DNA of 64,000 bases from Aurifilum marmelostoma. Taxonomy: Eukaryota; Ascomycota; Sordariomycetes; Diaporthales; Cryphonectriaceae. The stretch's first letter is position 1, and every line of letters begins with the position of its first letter. Made by a program: the position numbers and the translations under genes. The notes beneath the pieces were generated by a model that saw nothing but the letters and a program-made list of their open reading frames with translations, did no database searches and was not told where the DNA came from. Location of the stretch: positions 744,001-808,000 of the forward strand of contig JAMXSV010000029.1 in NCBI GenBank assembly GCA_027559495.1. The letters are read 5' to 3'. This document shows positions 24,301 to 35,246 of the stretch, one piece after another.

Positions 24301-24863
24301 TAACTGTCTTATCTCTCACCCCTCCTATATAGATAAAAAGACATCGACCACATCGTTTCTCTCCCGTTCCAGGCTTCTCCTTTCCCGGCCTCGATGATAA
24401 AGAGTACCAAGAATACACATACAGCCCCCAGCCCATGCTCGCCCCGCCAATCACGCGCAACATGTTCCACGACCTCTTCCACGCCTGCTACGATAACACC
24501 CTAGCGCACAGGCTGCACTCCCTCCTGCCTGCCGCCTGCCCCTGCGACGTGGTACATTTCCTGCCCGAAGAGCTTCTGGACAACATGCCCAAGCGAGACC
24601 GTGAGGTGGTCCCCGGGGCGTATTTCCGCAGCGTGGAGAACTTCTGGGGCCTGGTGGCGAGGGAGCAGAGGTCGGCGCTGCGGGTGATTGTGTTCATGAT
24701 GCTGAGCCTGTCGCCGACCATTGCGTTCTTGTTTGCGTGGTTGTTTCGGTGGGGGCATGGCTATGATTTGCAGGACGCCATGGTCCCGGTGACGATCAGT
24801 ATGACGATTCTGAGTATGCTGTGGACGGTGGTGTATACACCTGGGCATGTTCAGGGAGGTTGA
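21369..24863 (+). CDS. DUF7053-like protein with C-terminal membrane segments
   Basis: Five exons: 21369-21416, 21599-22472, 22600-23657, 23735-24214, 24333-24863; phases 0,1,0,0 all agree. Product about 996 aa. The 48-nt first exon encodes MRKKQSLTVITPLPAS and joins VPRQLAISCLHYHAEIL. This reproduces the start of the fungal DUF7053 (SRPBCC/START-like) family, followed by VQYLPGLKFIGRGKVKFNG and LKTHVCCPPNIDLRHR. The middle is a long helical, Ser/Glu-rich region with no domain I know. The last exon carries two hydrophobic segments (ALRVIVFMMLSLSPTIAFLFAW and MVPVTISMTILSMLWTVVY), so the protein is probably tail-anchored in a membrane. The intron joining exons 2 and 3 is the least certain: if it were not spliced, this would be two genes. 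Function unknown; a lipid-binding role is speculation from the fold class. Confidence 0.72.
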
Positions 24864-25529
24864 GGGTTACTGAATGTTAATATCATGATATACTTTCAGA
24901 TGTCAGCCAAGTGTATCTATGCATGGTTTTACCCCAAATTTTTGAAACGAAACCACATCTCTTCTCTTCGTGCAAAGCACTAGTCATTTTCACGTTTTAC
25001 TGCAATAATTAAAGCTCTCAAGGATTTTCAATTGGTTGTATACGTCTCAAGTATACGAAAATTGTTTTCTTGGAAGAACTTGGGAAGAAATTGTCATGTT
25101 CTTGGGGTTATATCGAGAGTCTGTGCAGTGTGATCTGTAATTACTACCATAAGCATAGTCCGATGCCATAGAAACTTTCCGGTATACTACGTTCCTGTGT
25201 GCCTTTCTCTATAATATTACCTTCATCTGATATGCCTCCCCTGGTTTCCCTTGACTGACAGGCCACCTGCATATCGAGAGGCTGTATCTGGGCTGAAAGA
25301 CTGGTATTCATTTTAGAAGTTATCCCTACACCGTGATTTTTCGTAAGTGCTGATTAATGGTTTTTGCGATTCAGTAAAAACATATATCATTGCTTAAAAG
25401 TAGATTATGCATAAAGTTTTGTGAAGATTAATATTTTGCCTGAGCGCGGTACGGCAGTAATGCCACATTGTCTCCAAGCAAAACCCAGGTACCACCTCAT
25501 GAAACTCCGACCTACAGAGATCACCACCA
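24864..25529. other. AT-rich convergent spacer
   Basis: About 670 bp between the stops of two convergent genes. It is AT-rich with no coding signal and presumably carries both 3' UTRs. Confidence 0.6.
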
Positions 25530-25930
25530 TCAGTCAAACAGAGGCACGATCCTCTGCTGCCCCCGACTAGGCGGCGGAGACCTCAGCCCCTCCACCGCGG
25601 AATCCCTCTCCCTGTACCCATCCAGGTCCACAGTCGACACCAGCGACACGGCATCGATGCTGGCACCACCGCCCCCATGCACACTCCCGCCGTTGCTCGA
25701 CCTCATCCCAGGAGACATGGCCTCGATAGGGGGCGGCGGCAGCATACTGCTCCGCGCACTGGCCGTGCCCGACATGAGCCCGCCAACACCATTCGGCACC
25801 ACCAGCCTCTCCTTCTCGCGCTCCTCGTCGGCCAGGACCACCATCCACACACCGACCTCGCCATCCCGCCCCAGCAGCGGCGTGGCGTGTATCCACCTGG
25901 AACGAGCACTACCGCCCCCACCACCGTTGA

Positions 25931-25964
<34 letters not shown>

Positions 25965-28352
25965 TGGTGGAGAGAACTTCTTCTGCGGCGCCGAGATCCA
26001 CTTCACCTTGGCAGTCACACTCTGCCCGCGCCCCATGGCCTGCTCGATCTGCTGGCGTATCTGGGGCGAGCCGCCGATGCGGTCCATCAGGTTGGACTGG
26101 ACCATACCCGGGATGCGCAGCGAGGGCGAGGCGAAGAGAATACGGAGGTAAGGGGCCGGGCGCACGAGGAGGTAGCGGTCGTAAACGCCGCCGAGCTGGC
26201 CCCCGTTCTGCGCTTGGCCATTCATCAGGAGCGACGGGTCGGCGGCGGCAGGAGCAGGAGCCGCGGAGGGGGCACCCAGCATCTGGTCGAATTCGTCCGT
26301 CTGGATCGTCGCACCGGGCTGCTGCTGCTGCTGTTGCTGCGATGGAAGACCGTCAGGCCCAATCTTGCCAGCTCCGCCAGCTAGCCAGCTCGCCCGGATC
26401 CCAGGCACCTCGGACCCAGCCTCCCAGGGCGTCGCAGAATCGCCCTGGACACTGGGCTCCACGAACACTCCGTTCACCCTGTTATCGTCAACCTCATTCT
26501 CATCGTCATCCTCTGCCGCCTCCTCCTGGCCGTCGGGCGAGAGGACCAGCCGCTCCTTTGTCTTCCACCTGGCCGTCTGCTGCTCCAGGAGATCCGGGTG
26601 CCGCTGTCGCCCGCCGTGCTTGCAGATGACGTCCAGCTCGTGGTGGTTGAACAGCTCGCTCAGCTCCTGCAGCTCGTCCTTGGCGGCATCCGGAGACTCG
26701 AAGGAGCACGCCGTCGTCGCCTTGCCGTCGCCGTCCTGCTCGAGAAACGAGAAGCCCGGCCGGTCGAGGTATTTGTGCAGATACTCAAACCCGTAGAAAT
26801 CGTTCAATAACCCGGACGTGTCGATCTGTGCGCCGAGGTGGTAGCGCACTTTACCGTTTCCATCGAGTAGAGGGGTCAGCATGAGCAGATTCATGAACGG
26901 CGACCCGTCCCTGCGGTAGTTGAGGAGAGGTTCATAGTGCTGCTGGGCGGTCTGGAGCTTCTCGCGAATGCGACGGACGGCGTGCGGATTGGTGTGTGGG
27001 CCCTGTAGGAACCGACAGTTGCGACCAATTGCATACTTGTTCTATATTTGTTGATATGGTTAGTTGTCTCTCCGTTTTCGAAGCTGGCATTCATGAAGAG
27101 GCTGAGAACGACTTACCGAATATTGTGTGGTTTTGTTGAACTCTGATATTTGAGCAAGAAGACACACGTCAGCCAGGCATGTAATCAATCAAGGGGAATT
27201 TTTGAGCATGAGGGAGACGGAGTGGACAAACCTTCGGAGGCAAACAGAATCGGATGGTCATGACGAGCCGGATCAACCAGACAAAAAGTCTCTGCCAGAC
27301 CCTCCGACATACTGAACTCATTTTCATCTCGTCGTCAGCACAGCGAACACACACACAGAGGGTTCTCCGATGAGCTTTTGAGACTTGGGTGACGGAAAAA
27401 CCTACTCCAAAAGCTTAGATGGCAGACCTCCATCGATCCTCCTCCTGATGCTCACCTCCACCGCCCGCATCCAGACCGAAGTCACCCAGGCCGGCAGCGC
27501 CTCGTTCGCCAGCGCCTCAAACGACGCCTCCGCCTTGGCCCGCAGCTCCTCGTTGGCCGTCCGCGGAGGCGCCTGCGCGCTAAACGAGTTCCCCTCCAGA
27601 GGCCTCAGCCCTTCGACCACGGCGTTGGTGTACTTGATGGCGGCGAGGGCCTTGCGCACGTCGAGGTGGTACAGCAGCAGGGGCACGAGGTCGGGCCTGC
27701 CGTCCACCAGGAAGGCAGAGAAGCGCCGCAGCAGCTTCAGGTCGTCAAAGACGATGCGCAGGTGGGCGCGCGAGAACATCAGCAGCGACCGCCGCTCCAG
27801 GGAGAACAGCTCGGGCCGCTCCCAGCCGGGCCGGGGCGGCGGCGCCAGGTCGAAGCCGTCGAGGTCCACGTCGCCCTCTGGCAAGGGCGCGAGACCGCGG
27901 GCGTGCACCTCGTTCTCGTTGGATACCTGCAGCGGCGGGAGGACGGACAGGTCATGCCCTTGCCCTTGTTGGAAATGGTGGTTGGCGCCTGGGTCGTGGC
28001 CGTTCTGGGACGCTGGTCTGTTGCTCAAGAAGCGGGACGGCCAGACCGGATCGTCGAGACGTCTGTTTCCATCAGCTCTTGCGGCTGTGCGACCATCTAG
28101 CTTGCGAGCTGGGTCCAGAGGGACTTCTGGTGCTGGTGCGGCAGCGAAGTCACTGTGTGTAGGTCGATCAGGACGTATGTGTGAGCAAGCCATCGTGACT
28201 ATCCTCAAAGTCCATGTTATGGAGCAGGCTCACCTCTTGTGGATGGACACATCCTCCTTGGACTTGGAGCTGGCGTCATGCTTGCGCCCGCCACGACCCG
28301 AGATACCCTTCTCGTTCTTGTCGTTCCGGAAAATCTGGCCAAACTTCTTCAT
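25530..28352 (-). CDS. RGS-LOV blue-light photoreceptor (BcLOV4 type)
   Basis: Five exons: 28352-28234, 28152-27406, 27311-27232, 27142-27117 (26 nt) and 27041-25530. All phases agree; product 827 aa. Residues ~150-285 look like a regulator-of-G-protein-signalling helical domain (ERPELFSLERRSLLMFSRAH, FSAFLVDGRPDLVPLLLYHLD). Residues ~290-420 form a LOV/PAS domain: AETFCLVDPARHDHPILFAS, EFNKTTQYS, then GRNCRFLQG with the flavin-adduct cysteine at about Cys333, NYRRDGSPF, and VRYHLGAQID. After the LOV core comes a basic helix (CKHGGRQRHPDLLEQQTARW). In the Botrytis protein the equivalent region drives light-switched binding to anionic membranes. The long C-tail has Q7 and Q11 tracts and a second PAS-like segment (YDRYLLVRPAPYLRILFASP). 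It probably links blue light to membrane G-protein signalling (family knowledge plus inference). Confidence 0.88.
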
Positions 28353-30503
28353 CGTGAGGCTGAACGCAGTGTCTATGACACCAACCGGCTTTACAAGCAG
28401 TAGAACGTCGCCAGCCAGCTACTAGACAAACTAGCTCTCGGCCTGGAATCGTCTCCAACAAGTGAAGCACGCGAAAGGAGGAGAGGATTATGTGAATACA
28501 GTGCAGTACAGTCTGTCGGTATCTAGAGGGCAGACGACCGCGTCTATATGAACGGCTCCGTATCTAGCGCAGACAGAGAGACACTTAACTTTTTGGCTCG
28601 ACATGACATTTAGCTCTCATAACCCAAGCGGCTGGGTCACGTCACGACCCGAGAGAGAGAGAGGCTTCTCCCACCCAGACGCTAGACCTTTGATCTTGGG
28701 CATGACGTCCGGGATGTGAGGTCGTCGACGTGCCTTGACGTACAGGGAATCCGCTGCCAAACACACAGACACGCACAACAACAATCGCCCCATATCATCA
28801 ACAGCGAATACGCACCATCCTCCGTCTGGGCCTTGGCCGGACCGCGTTGAACCTAGTCAGTCTGGTCAGTCAGTCAGTGGTCACTCAACTCCTTCAGTTA
28901 GGCATTTTGACCCGCCTCGCTCCAGTCAGCACAGCAAGTGAGTACCATGGACGGATGGCGCGGTACCAAGCCGGACGGCATGTTGGGACACTAAAACTGC
29001 TAGACGGGGTGGGTCATGAATCGGTTCCTTGAGCTACTGTGAGGAACGATCGGGTCGAGGCGGATACCACAGAAAAAAGAGGAGGAGGAGGAGAAGGAGG
29101 TCAAGGAGGAAACGAAGATCCCCTTTCCAAGGTCTCGTCTGGATCTGCATGGGAGTTCTCGATCGCAAGTGCCGATGTGCAGGCCGGGGAAAGCATCTGC
29201 CAGATCGCGATGGGATGAAGTGGAAGCACTTAACCTTATTCTGTTCTCCCTTGGACTGTCCCGCATTTTGAGGTGTAGATACGTTCCTGAATTGGGACAT
29301 GGTGCACGGTATGGCCTCTGTCCGAAGCAAGATTTGGGTTTCTGTCAGGGTGATCGTAATTTGCCCAAGCAAGGTTTTCTCTGGCCTGCGTCGCCAGTCT
29401 TTGTTTGGGACTGGTAGTCCTGCATAGTGAAGTGGTCTTCCAGATCTGGGAAGAGCATATTCCGCCCTTTTCCCCCTCTGGTCCTTTCTAACCTAATCCT
29501 CAGGCTTGGCCCTTGGCTCCCCTTTCCCTTTTCGACTGACGAGGCTGCGGACACTCCCAGGTCGAGCTAGCATGGCGGACTTGTAGCGGGGCCGAAGAGG
29601 GACAGACACGGGACGAATTCTTCGGCGAGTTTCTGTATCTTTAGGGCTGGTCTGTCACAACCTAAATGTATCGTGGGAAACATTCAAAGGGTGTCGTAAC
29701 CGAAGTGTGCCCGGTAAAGAAGACGGGTTCGGGTGGTGATCACATACTCGTTCTCCCTTCGATGATACCACAGCAGTGTATGGATGCACCCGATCTGTCA
29801 GTGTCACTAATGCCTCGATTCCATATTGTCCGACGGCTTCCGGTTGGACTCATATGGTATGGACCTTGGGGGAACACCCGGATCTTACCCACTATGCTGT
29901 CATCGTCCTTTCTTAGCTGCTGAGGTTGAGAGGACACACCCTTGTCAAGACACACGGTTCTCCTTCGGCTGTGTGGAAGCCGTCGATAGTCCTGTGTAAG
30001 CGATAGCATTGCAACAGAAGAGATCGTCCATCACGAGTCATGCCTTGGTGACAGCCAGATCAAGCAAGACTTTTTTTTTTTTTGTCTTTCTTTTTCGGTC
30101 GACTGAGTACCTGGTGATCAATGCAAGCGAGGCATGCATATACAGTCCTACCTATCGCTTGCCCACAACCGTTTCCTTTTTGCTCCATTACCGAGCCCCC
30201 GTCCAGCCAACACTCTCACCTTATCCCCTGACCCCGCCGGTCCAATCATTGTCAAACGCCTATCAATCCCAAGCCGTAGACCGAGTGTGTGCGAAAGAAA
30301 AGGAAAAGCAGAAATCAATAAGTATACAAAGAGTTCCATGTGAGCAGACGCGTGACTGGAGGCCCGGGACCGTGAACGTCCTACATGACCTCAAAGAATA
30401 CGGAACACAACGAAAGATGGTACTGTATGGACACCCCAAAGATGATTGTGTGGTAGCCTGAACAGTGGACCATAGCGTCCGCCTTTCAGCTGGACGCCCT
30501 TCA
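28353..30503. other. Intergenic region upstream of RGS-LOV gene
   Basis: About 2.15 kb without a supported gene. GA/GGA-rich patches (29075-29110) and a T run (about 30070-30081) are present. It contains the RGS-LOV promoter and the downstream region of the next minus-strand gene. Confidence 0.55.
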
Positions 30504-31831
30504 TCACTTTTGATCCTCAAAAGCCAGCTTCTTGCTCGGGCTCGCCAGAGGAGAACCGCCAGGGCGCTGGGCATACTCCAGGCCGCGCTCCCTCATGGCC
30601 CGCTCCGCAGCCTCCCGGGCGGTGGGCGGCTGCTGATGGTTCCAGTGATGTCTCGTGTGTGCCCCGTGCTGTGTCTCGCGCAAGGAGCTGTTGATACCGG
30701 GCTGGAACGACCCAGTCACCGGCACCGGCCCGCTGTTGGTCGTGTCGACAAAGCCCTCGTCGTCTGCTGCCATGTGAGCGCCGTGCACGCCTTCCGAGGA
30801 CACGCCGTCAATTATACGGGCGTCCCGTCGTTCGACGGCAGCGGCAGTATCCTCACGATCTGTGCGCTCCCGTCGGGAAGTCACAGCGGCGCCGTCGCTG
30901 AGACCGGAACTTCGTCTCTCCATGGCTCCCGGCAGCGGGCGGCGGACGTAGATGGGGCCAGAGATGGTAGAGTTGGCGCCCTCGCCGAAGCCGACGAGGC
31001 TGGCGGAGCCGTCGTCACTCATGTTGTCATCCTGCTCGAACTGGCCCACGCTGCGGTTCGTCATATTGTCCTCGTCGACGTCCATATCGGTCTGCTCGGT
31101 CGGGATAGCGCCAACGTAGCCGCTCGTAGAGTCGACCTCCGTCTCGCGACCGAAGTCGGTTGCCGTGCTCATCATGTCGATATCCTGTCGGACATCCACC
31201 TTGTTAGCATGTCTTCCTCCTCTATAATCACACTGTTGGTCTCTGGATGAGGAAGAGGGTCGGGCGCTCTCACACTCTCAGTAGCCGAGGCAGTGCCGCT
31301 GGTAGACATCTTAGTCACCGCGACAGGCTGCCCGTTGGAGTCAAAGTATGCAGGGACGCCAAGGATGTGGGGCGCGACAGCCTGCGCAGCATTCTGGGGG
31401 AACCCAGCAGAGGTTGGCGTGGTCTGTTGATTGTTGACGTTGGCGGCGACCTGCGAGCCGGCGCTGGGAGGAGAGCGCAATTGCGAGACAGACGACAGAC
31501 CAGCGAGGCGCGAGATGCGGTCTGCGCGCTCTGCATCGAGGCTATTTTGAGAGGCATGTTGCTGATGGCCGCTTCGGTGGCCCATGGTGGGGAGAGCATG
31601 GCCGCGGTGACCATCTTTGATGGCAGTCGTCGACAGGGCAGATAGGGAGGTTGTTGTCGATGTAGGCGTACCTCTATAGATTGGGACATACACAGATAGG
31701 TCAGAAAGATCACACCACCAAAAGGAGGAACAAATCAGGAAAATGGGGGTAACCTACGGGATCTCCGAGGGTGTGTCTGGGGTGGAGGAGGGCTGTGGGA
31801 GGTTGATGAGGACAGGATGAGGTTGCGACAT
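30504..31831 (-). CDS. Unrecognised Ser/Thr/Gln-rich protein
   Basis: Three exons: 31831-31758, 31673-31232, 31184-30504. The last intron is only 47 bp (31185-31231; donor GTGATT, branch-like GCTAAC, acceptor GACAG) and is needed to keep the frame. Product 398 aa. It starts MSQPHPVLINLPQPSSTPDT and continues GTPTSTTTSLSALSTTAIKD, GHRSGHQQHA. An acidic region (DMDVDEDNM) and a Lys/Arg C-terminus with SPLASPSKKLAFEDQ follow. There is no membrane segment, signal peptide or catalytic motif, and it is largely disordered. Codon use and the well-behaved introns support a real gene, probably a conserved nuclear or regulatory protein, but I do not recognise the family. Confidence 0.7.
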
Positions 31832-32645
31832 GGTGATGTCGGTTTTGTAGGCTGTCGCTGGTGATGATCAGATGTACAGAAGGCGGGGGATGGCCTGCAA
31901 CACAAGCAAGGCTGTCAACAGATATGGAATGACTCCTGGGTTGGCTGCGCTCTTGTTGACTGTCTTTCTGTGATGAGGCTGGTGATGGTGTGTCGGGATG
32001 CAAAAGCCTGATTGCTCTCGAGGCAAGGAAGGGAGGGAGAGAGGACGGTTCCTGTGTACAAGATTCCTTTCAGATCACAGCAGGTAGGCACATGGCACTG
32101 GCGTAACAGCAGGTACTGCCCCGATGCATCCAGGCCCCCAGCCCAGCCCTGCCAGGCAGGCGACAGGGACTCTAGACTCGGGTTGGGGGGCTCAGCTCAG
32201 GAGACCTGCACTGAACAGCTGCTTGAATGGAATGACGTAAACCCCTGGACCCCTGCTCCAAGGTGAGCTCGCCTCATTCTTGACAGCCCGCACGGGCCAA
32301 GTCTTGTAATGCGGGGTCAACCCAGGGTTCAAGATGGAGGAGGGGAAAAGGCAGGCATGAACGGCGAAGTTCAGGATACTATTCAAAACAGGGCTCTTAT
32401 ATGTTGATGGGAGGAGGGGAGGGGGGGTCATTTTTTTTGTTTTCGCCCATCAGTCTCCCCTCTTGTTCCTGCAGATAGCATACAGTTGGATGGGTACAAG
32501 ACTTTGGTTGTATGGCTGGCTGCAATAATCGCAAGGTATTTGACCATGCAGCAAGACCATGATGGGCTTCTTTAGTGCATAAGGGAATACTAGCCAGACC
32601 CCATTCTTGCCCCCACACCATAAACAATTCAGCTCCACGCTGGGC
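31832..32645. other. Intergenic region
   Basis: Upstream of the Ser/Gln-rich gene and downstream of the Dabb gene. No ORF is supported; a G-rich run lies at about 32410-32427. Confidence 0.55.
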
Positions 32646-33073
32646 TCAGAAGACACCAGGAGTAAAGTCCACCACCTGTGCCTTTGACACAATCCCAGAA
32701 GTACTCTTGATGAATGCCAGATGCGCTGGGTCTTCCTTCAAGTAGTACTGGCGGTCCTCCTCATTCTCAAACTCGCTGATAAAGACATGTGTGATGCCGC
32801 CCTGGTGACCCTCTGGACTGTTGTCTCGGCCACCCATGCCCATCTTCACATAAGGCTTCTTCGTCTGAGGATGGACACAGTTGTCTTTGAGGGCAAGCAT
32901 CCTGTCGCATACCTGGTGATCTGCCTTGTCAGCCTCACTCTTCAGATATTCCTGGTGAAAGGTAGCAAGGGTATTGCAATCCATGGTGGGCAGGGGTGGG
33001 ATCTCACTCCTTGGACATCTTCAGCTGGCGCCAGGGGCTCAAATGCAAACATGACAACATGAATGATGCTCAT
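32646..33073 (-). CDS. Stress-responsive A/B-barrel (Dabb) domain protein
   Basis: Two exons: 33073-33008 and 32912-32646. The 95-bp intron has donor GTGAGA, a CTGAC branch-like site, acceptor CACCAG, phase 0. Product 110 aa, the usual single-domain size. The fold is shown by the opening strand MSIIHVVMFAFEP, then CDRMLALKDNCVHP, the central GGRDNSPEGHQGGITHVFISEF, and EEDRQYYLKEDPAHLAFIKS. These are signature positions of the Dabb family (PF07876). Such dimeric barrels include fungal and plant stress proteins and some cyclases; no catalytic role can be read here. An in-frame ATG four codons upstream (MLEN) is an alternative start. Confidence 0.88.
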
Positions 33074-34282
33074 GTTCTCTAGCATAGATAGATTTCGGAT
33101 TGTAATTCTCCCGTTCTCTCTTCTCAAAGTCGGTAAATAGAAGCGATGAGCTTGCACGGCAGTGGTGGTGTGAGGAGATAGAAAAGAAGTCGGAATGGAT
33201 GTCATCACAGCTGGTATCCCCGCATTTCTGATCTATATGCAACCACAGTGGAGGCCATGTACAGTACTGCTGTATCAAAGAAAACCAGGCACTTAGGCAA
33301 TGCACCTTCCCTTATTCTACCATGAGGATGAATAACCGACACAGCAAGTACAGCTACATAGTGTATCTGCTTCCACCCTTCGACACTTTCTACTGCCAAT
33401 ATCGTCCATCCTGTCTCTTTTCCCACATGATTGCTGGACAATTGCAAGTCTCCACTTCTATCTCATCTGCCAATCTTGTTCAGAATGCTGGACCACCTCG
33501 TCTCAGCAAAGGTGACCGGCGCTGTTATCCGTCTCCGGTCAGCGAGAGGCTACCCCAATCCTCTCTCCAGGGCGGATATCACAAATTAGGACTGGGCATT
33601 GAGCCCAAATGCAGATTGGATGTTCTGCATATGGAATACCTCACATTGATAGATGACAAGATGCGCTTCGTTCTACTGAGATGAGAGTTGGCGATACTCG
33701 CCAGAAGGGAAGCCATGTCCGTAATTCCGAAAGGTCACTGAGCAGGCGTCTTTCTTCACGAGTTCGATTTGTCGCCCAAAATATGAGTTCTAATCAATGG
33801 TGTATCCTTGTATTATCACCTTCAGCATCATCGTTGTTTGCCACTCGTCACATCTCGCCGGCCTTCGCGGCCGCGTCTAGGGCCTGCGGGACTTCCTCCG
33901 TCAGCTCTCAGGTTTCACGTAAAAGCGGCCACCGCTGCTTGCGACCAACTGCATTGGAGATGCAGAGGCGAAGGATCTGGTGCATGCGACGTGACCGGGC
34001 CCCAAAAGAGGTCCTTTCGGCTTCCTGCAGGCCCATGTAGTGATCGTAGCCCCCAAAGTTGAGTTGGTGGTTTGTTGCCCGTGCGTCTGCGAGCCGTCAG
34101 CAGGCGTCAGCACAGATAAATACAAAGACAGGCCCAGCCACGAAAGCAAGAGGTGCGTTCTTTTGAGCAATTCTGTCTTTCAAAAAGGAGAGAAGGAAGA
34201 AGAAACAAGAAAGAAAAAAGCCGGGGAATCACATCACAATTACCAATCACCTACTCATCAGACCACCACCTCCACCACCAAA
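33074..34282. other. Divergent intergenic region
   Basis: Lies between the Dabb gene (minus) and the LURP/tubby-like gene (plus). The open frame upstream of the latter from 34040 has no ATG and looks like leader sequence. No other feature is seen. Confidence 0.55.
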
Positions 34283-35092
34283 ATGGGCTTCTTCCACCAC
34301 CACGAGAAACCCTCCGACAACCCGCCGGCATACCAAAGCCAGCACCAGCAGAATTACCAGCAGGGCTACCAGCCAGGACCGCCTCAGCCGGGTCCATACC
34401 CATTTAGCATCTTCTCACCGCCCCAGGACCCCAACCACATCGTCTTCAGCATCGCCGACCTCGGCAAGGGCCACGACGCCCTGGTGAGCCCCAACCACAG
34501 CCCCGCCAATCCGGCGTACCGGATCGAGTACACCTCGGACGGCTTCAGGTGCCTGCGCACGCCCCTCCCGTCCCTGGACCCGCGAGGCGGCGTTCTGGCG
34601 GGCTCGGCCGTCAGCCGCAAGAACACGACGAGCACGTCCGGGAGGGTGCACCTCGAGTACCCCTGGGGCAAATGGGACTACAACCCGCTCTCGCCCGCGA
34701 CGGAGCTCTGGAAGAGCGACGTGGGCCTGCTCAACGGCGCGAGCGGCATGTCGTGGCACCTGATCAAGCCGGTCGAGGCGCAGGCGACGGGCCGCTTTGC
34801 GGTGCGGTGCTTCGACACGGCCGAGCGAGGGTACCCGACCGTGGCGAGCTTCGAGATGGAGAACTGGGACTTTGGGGTGCTGCGCATCCACGCTGGTGTG
34901 GTGCGGTCCCAGGAGCAGCTGGACGAGATTGTTGTGCTGGCCTTTGGTGTCATGGACTACATACGGGTCGTGGTCAGGAGCACGGGAGGTGTGCAGAAGA
35001 GGCCCGGCGGTGCGAGCAATAGTGACAAGCAGTTCTGGATGACGATGGCGTTGTCGCAGCAGGCGCAGAACCAACAGGCGCAGGGGAATTAA
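34283..35092 (+). CDS. LURP-one/tubby-like beta-barrel protein with Gln/Pro-rich N-terminus
   Basis: Single exon, 269 aa, from the ATG in context CCAAAATGGG (34283). The first ~45 residues are His/Gln/Tyr/Pro rich (HQQNYQQGYQPGPPQPGPYP). The rest is a compact beta-rich domain: HIVFSIADLGKGHDALVSP, YRIEYTSDGF, GRVHLEYPWGKWDYNPL, GLLNGASGMSWHLIKPVEA, FEMENWDFGVLRIHAGV and a hydrophobic helix EQLDEIVVLAFGVMDYIRVV. A beta barrel wrapped around a terminal hydrophobic helix is the architecture of tubby/LURP-one/scramblase-like proteins. I make this link by pattern only. There is no signal peptide, so it is probably cytosolic or membrane-associated. Function unknown. Confidence 0.8.
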   Translation: MGFFHHHEKPSDNPPAYQSQHQQNYQQGYQPGPPQPGPYPFSIFSPPQDPNHIVFSIADLGKGHDALVSPNHSPANPAYRIEYTSDGFRCLRTPLPSLDPRGGVLAGSAVSRKNTTSTSGRVHLEYPWGKWDYNPLSPATELWKSDVGLLNGASGMSWHLIKPVEAQATGRFAVRCFDTAERGYPTVASFEMENWDFGVLRIHAGVVRSQEQLDEIVVLAFGVMDYIRVVVRSTGGVQKRPGGASNSDKQFWMTMALSQQAQNQQAQGN

Positions 35093-35246
35093 GAAGTAGG
35101 AGCTTGTTATTTGCCAGAGGAAGAATTAGATGAGAGCGCAAACTTATAAATACTTCGAATTTCCTTGTGTCACATACATGCACCGAAGATTGCGGGGAGA
35201 AAAACGATTGGAAGGTAAAGCCAGACAGACACAGTAGAGAGATTCT

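Noticed and set aside
34040..34282. N-terminal extension of the LURP/tubby-like protein
   Set aside because: The open frame has no ATG before 34283 and its composition resembles a leader; the 34283 ATG has a better context.
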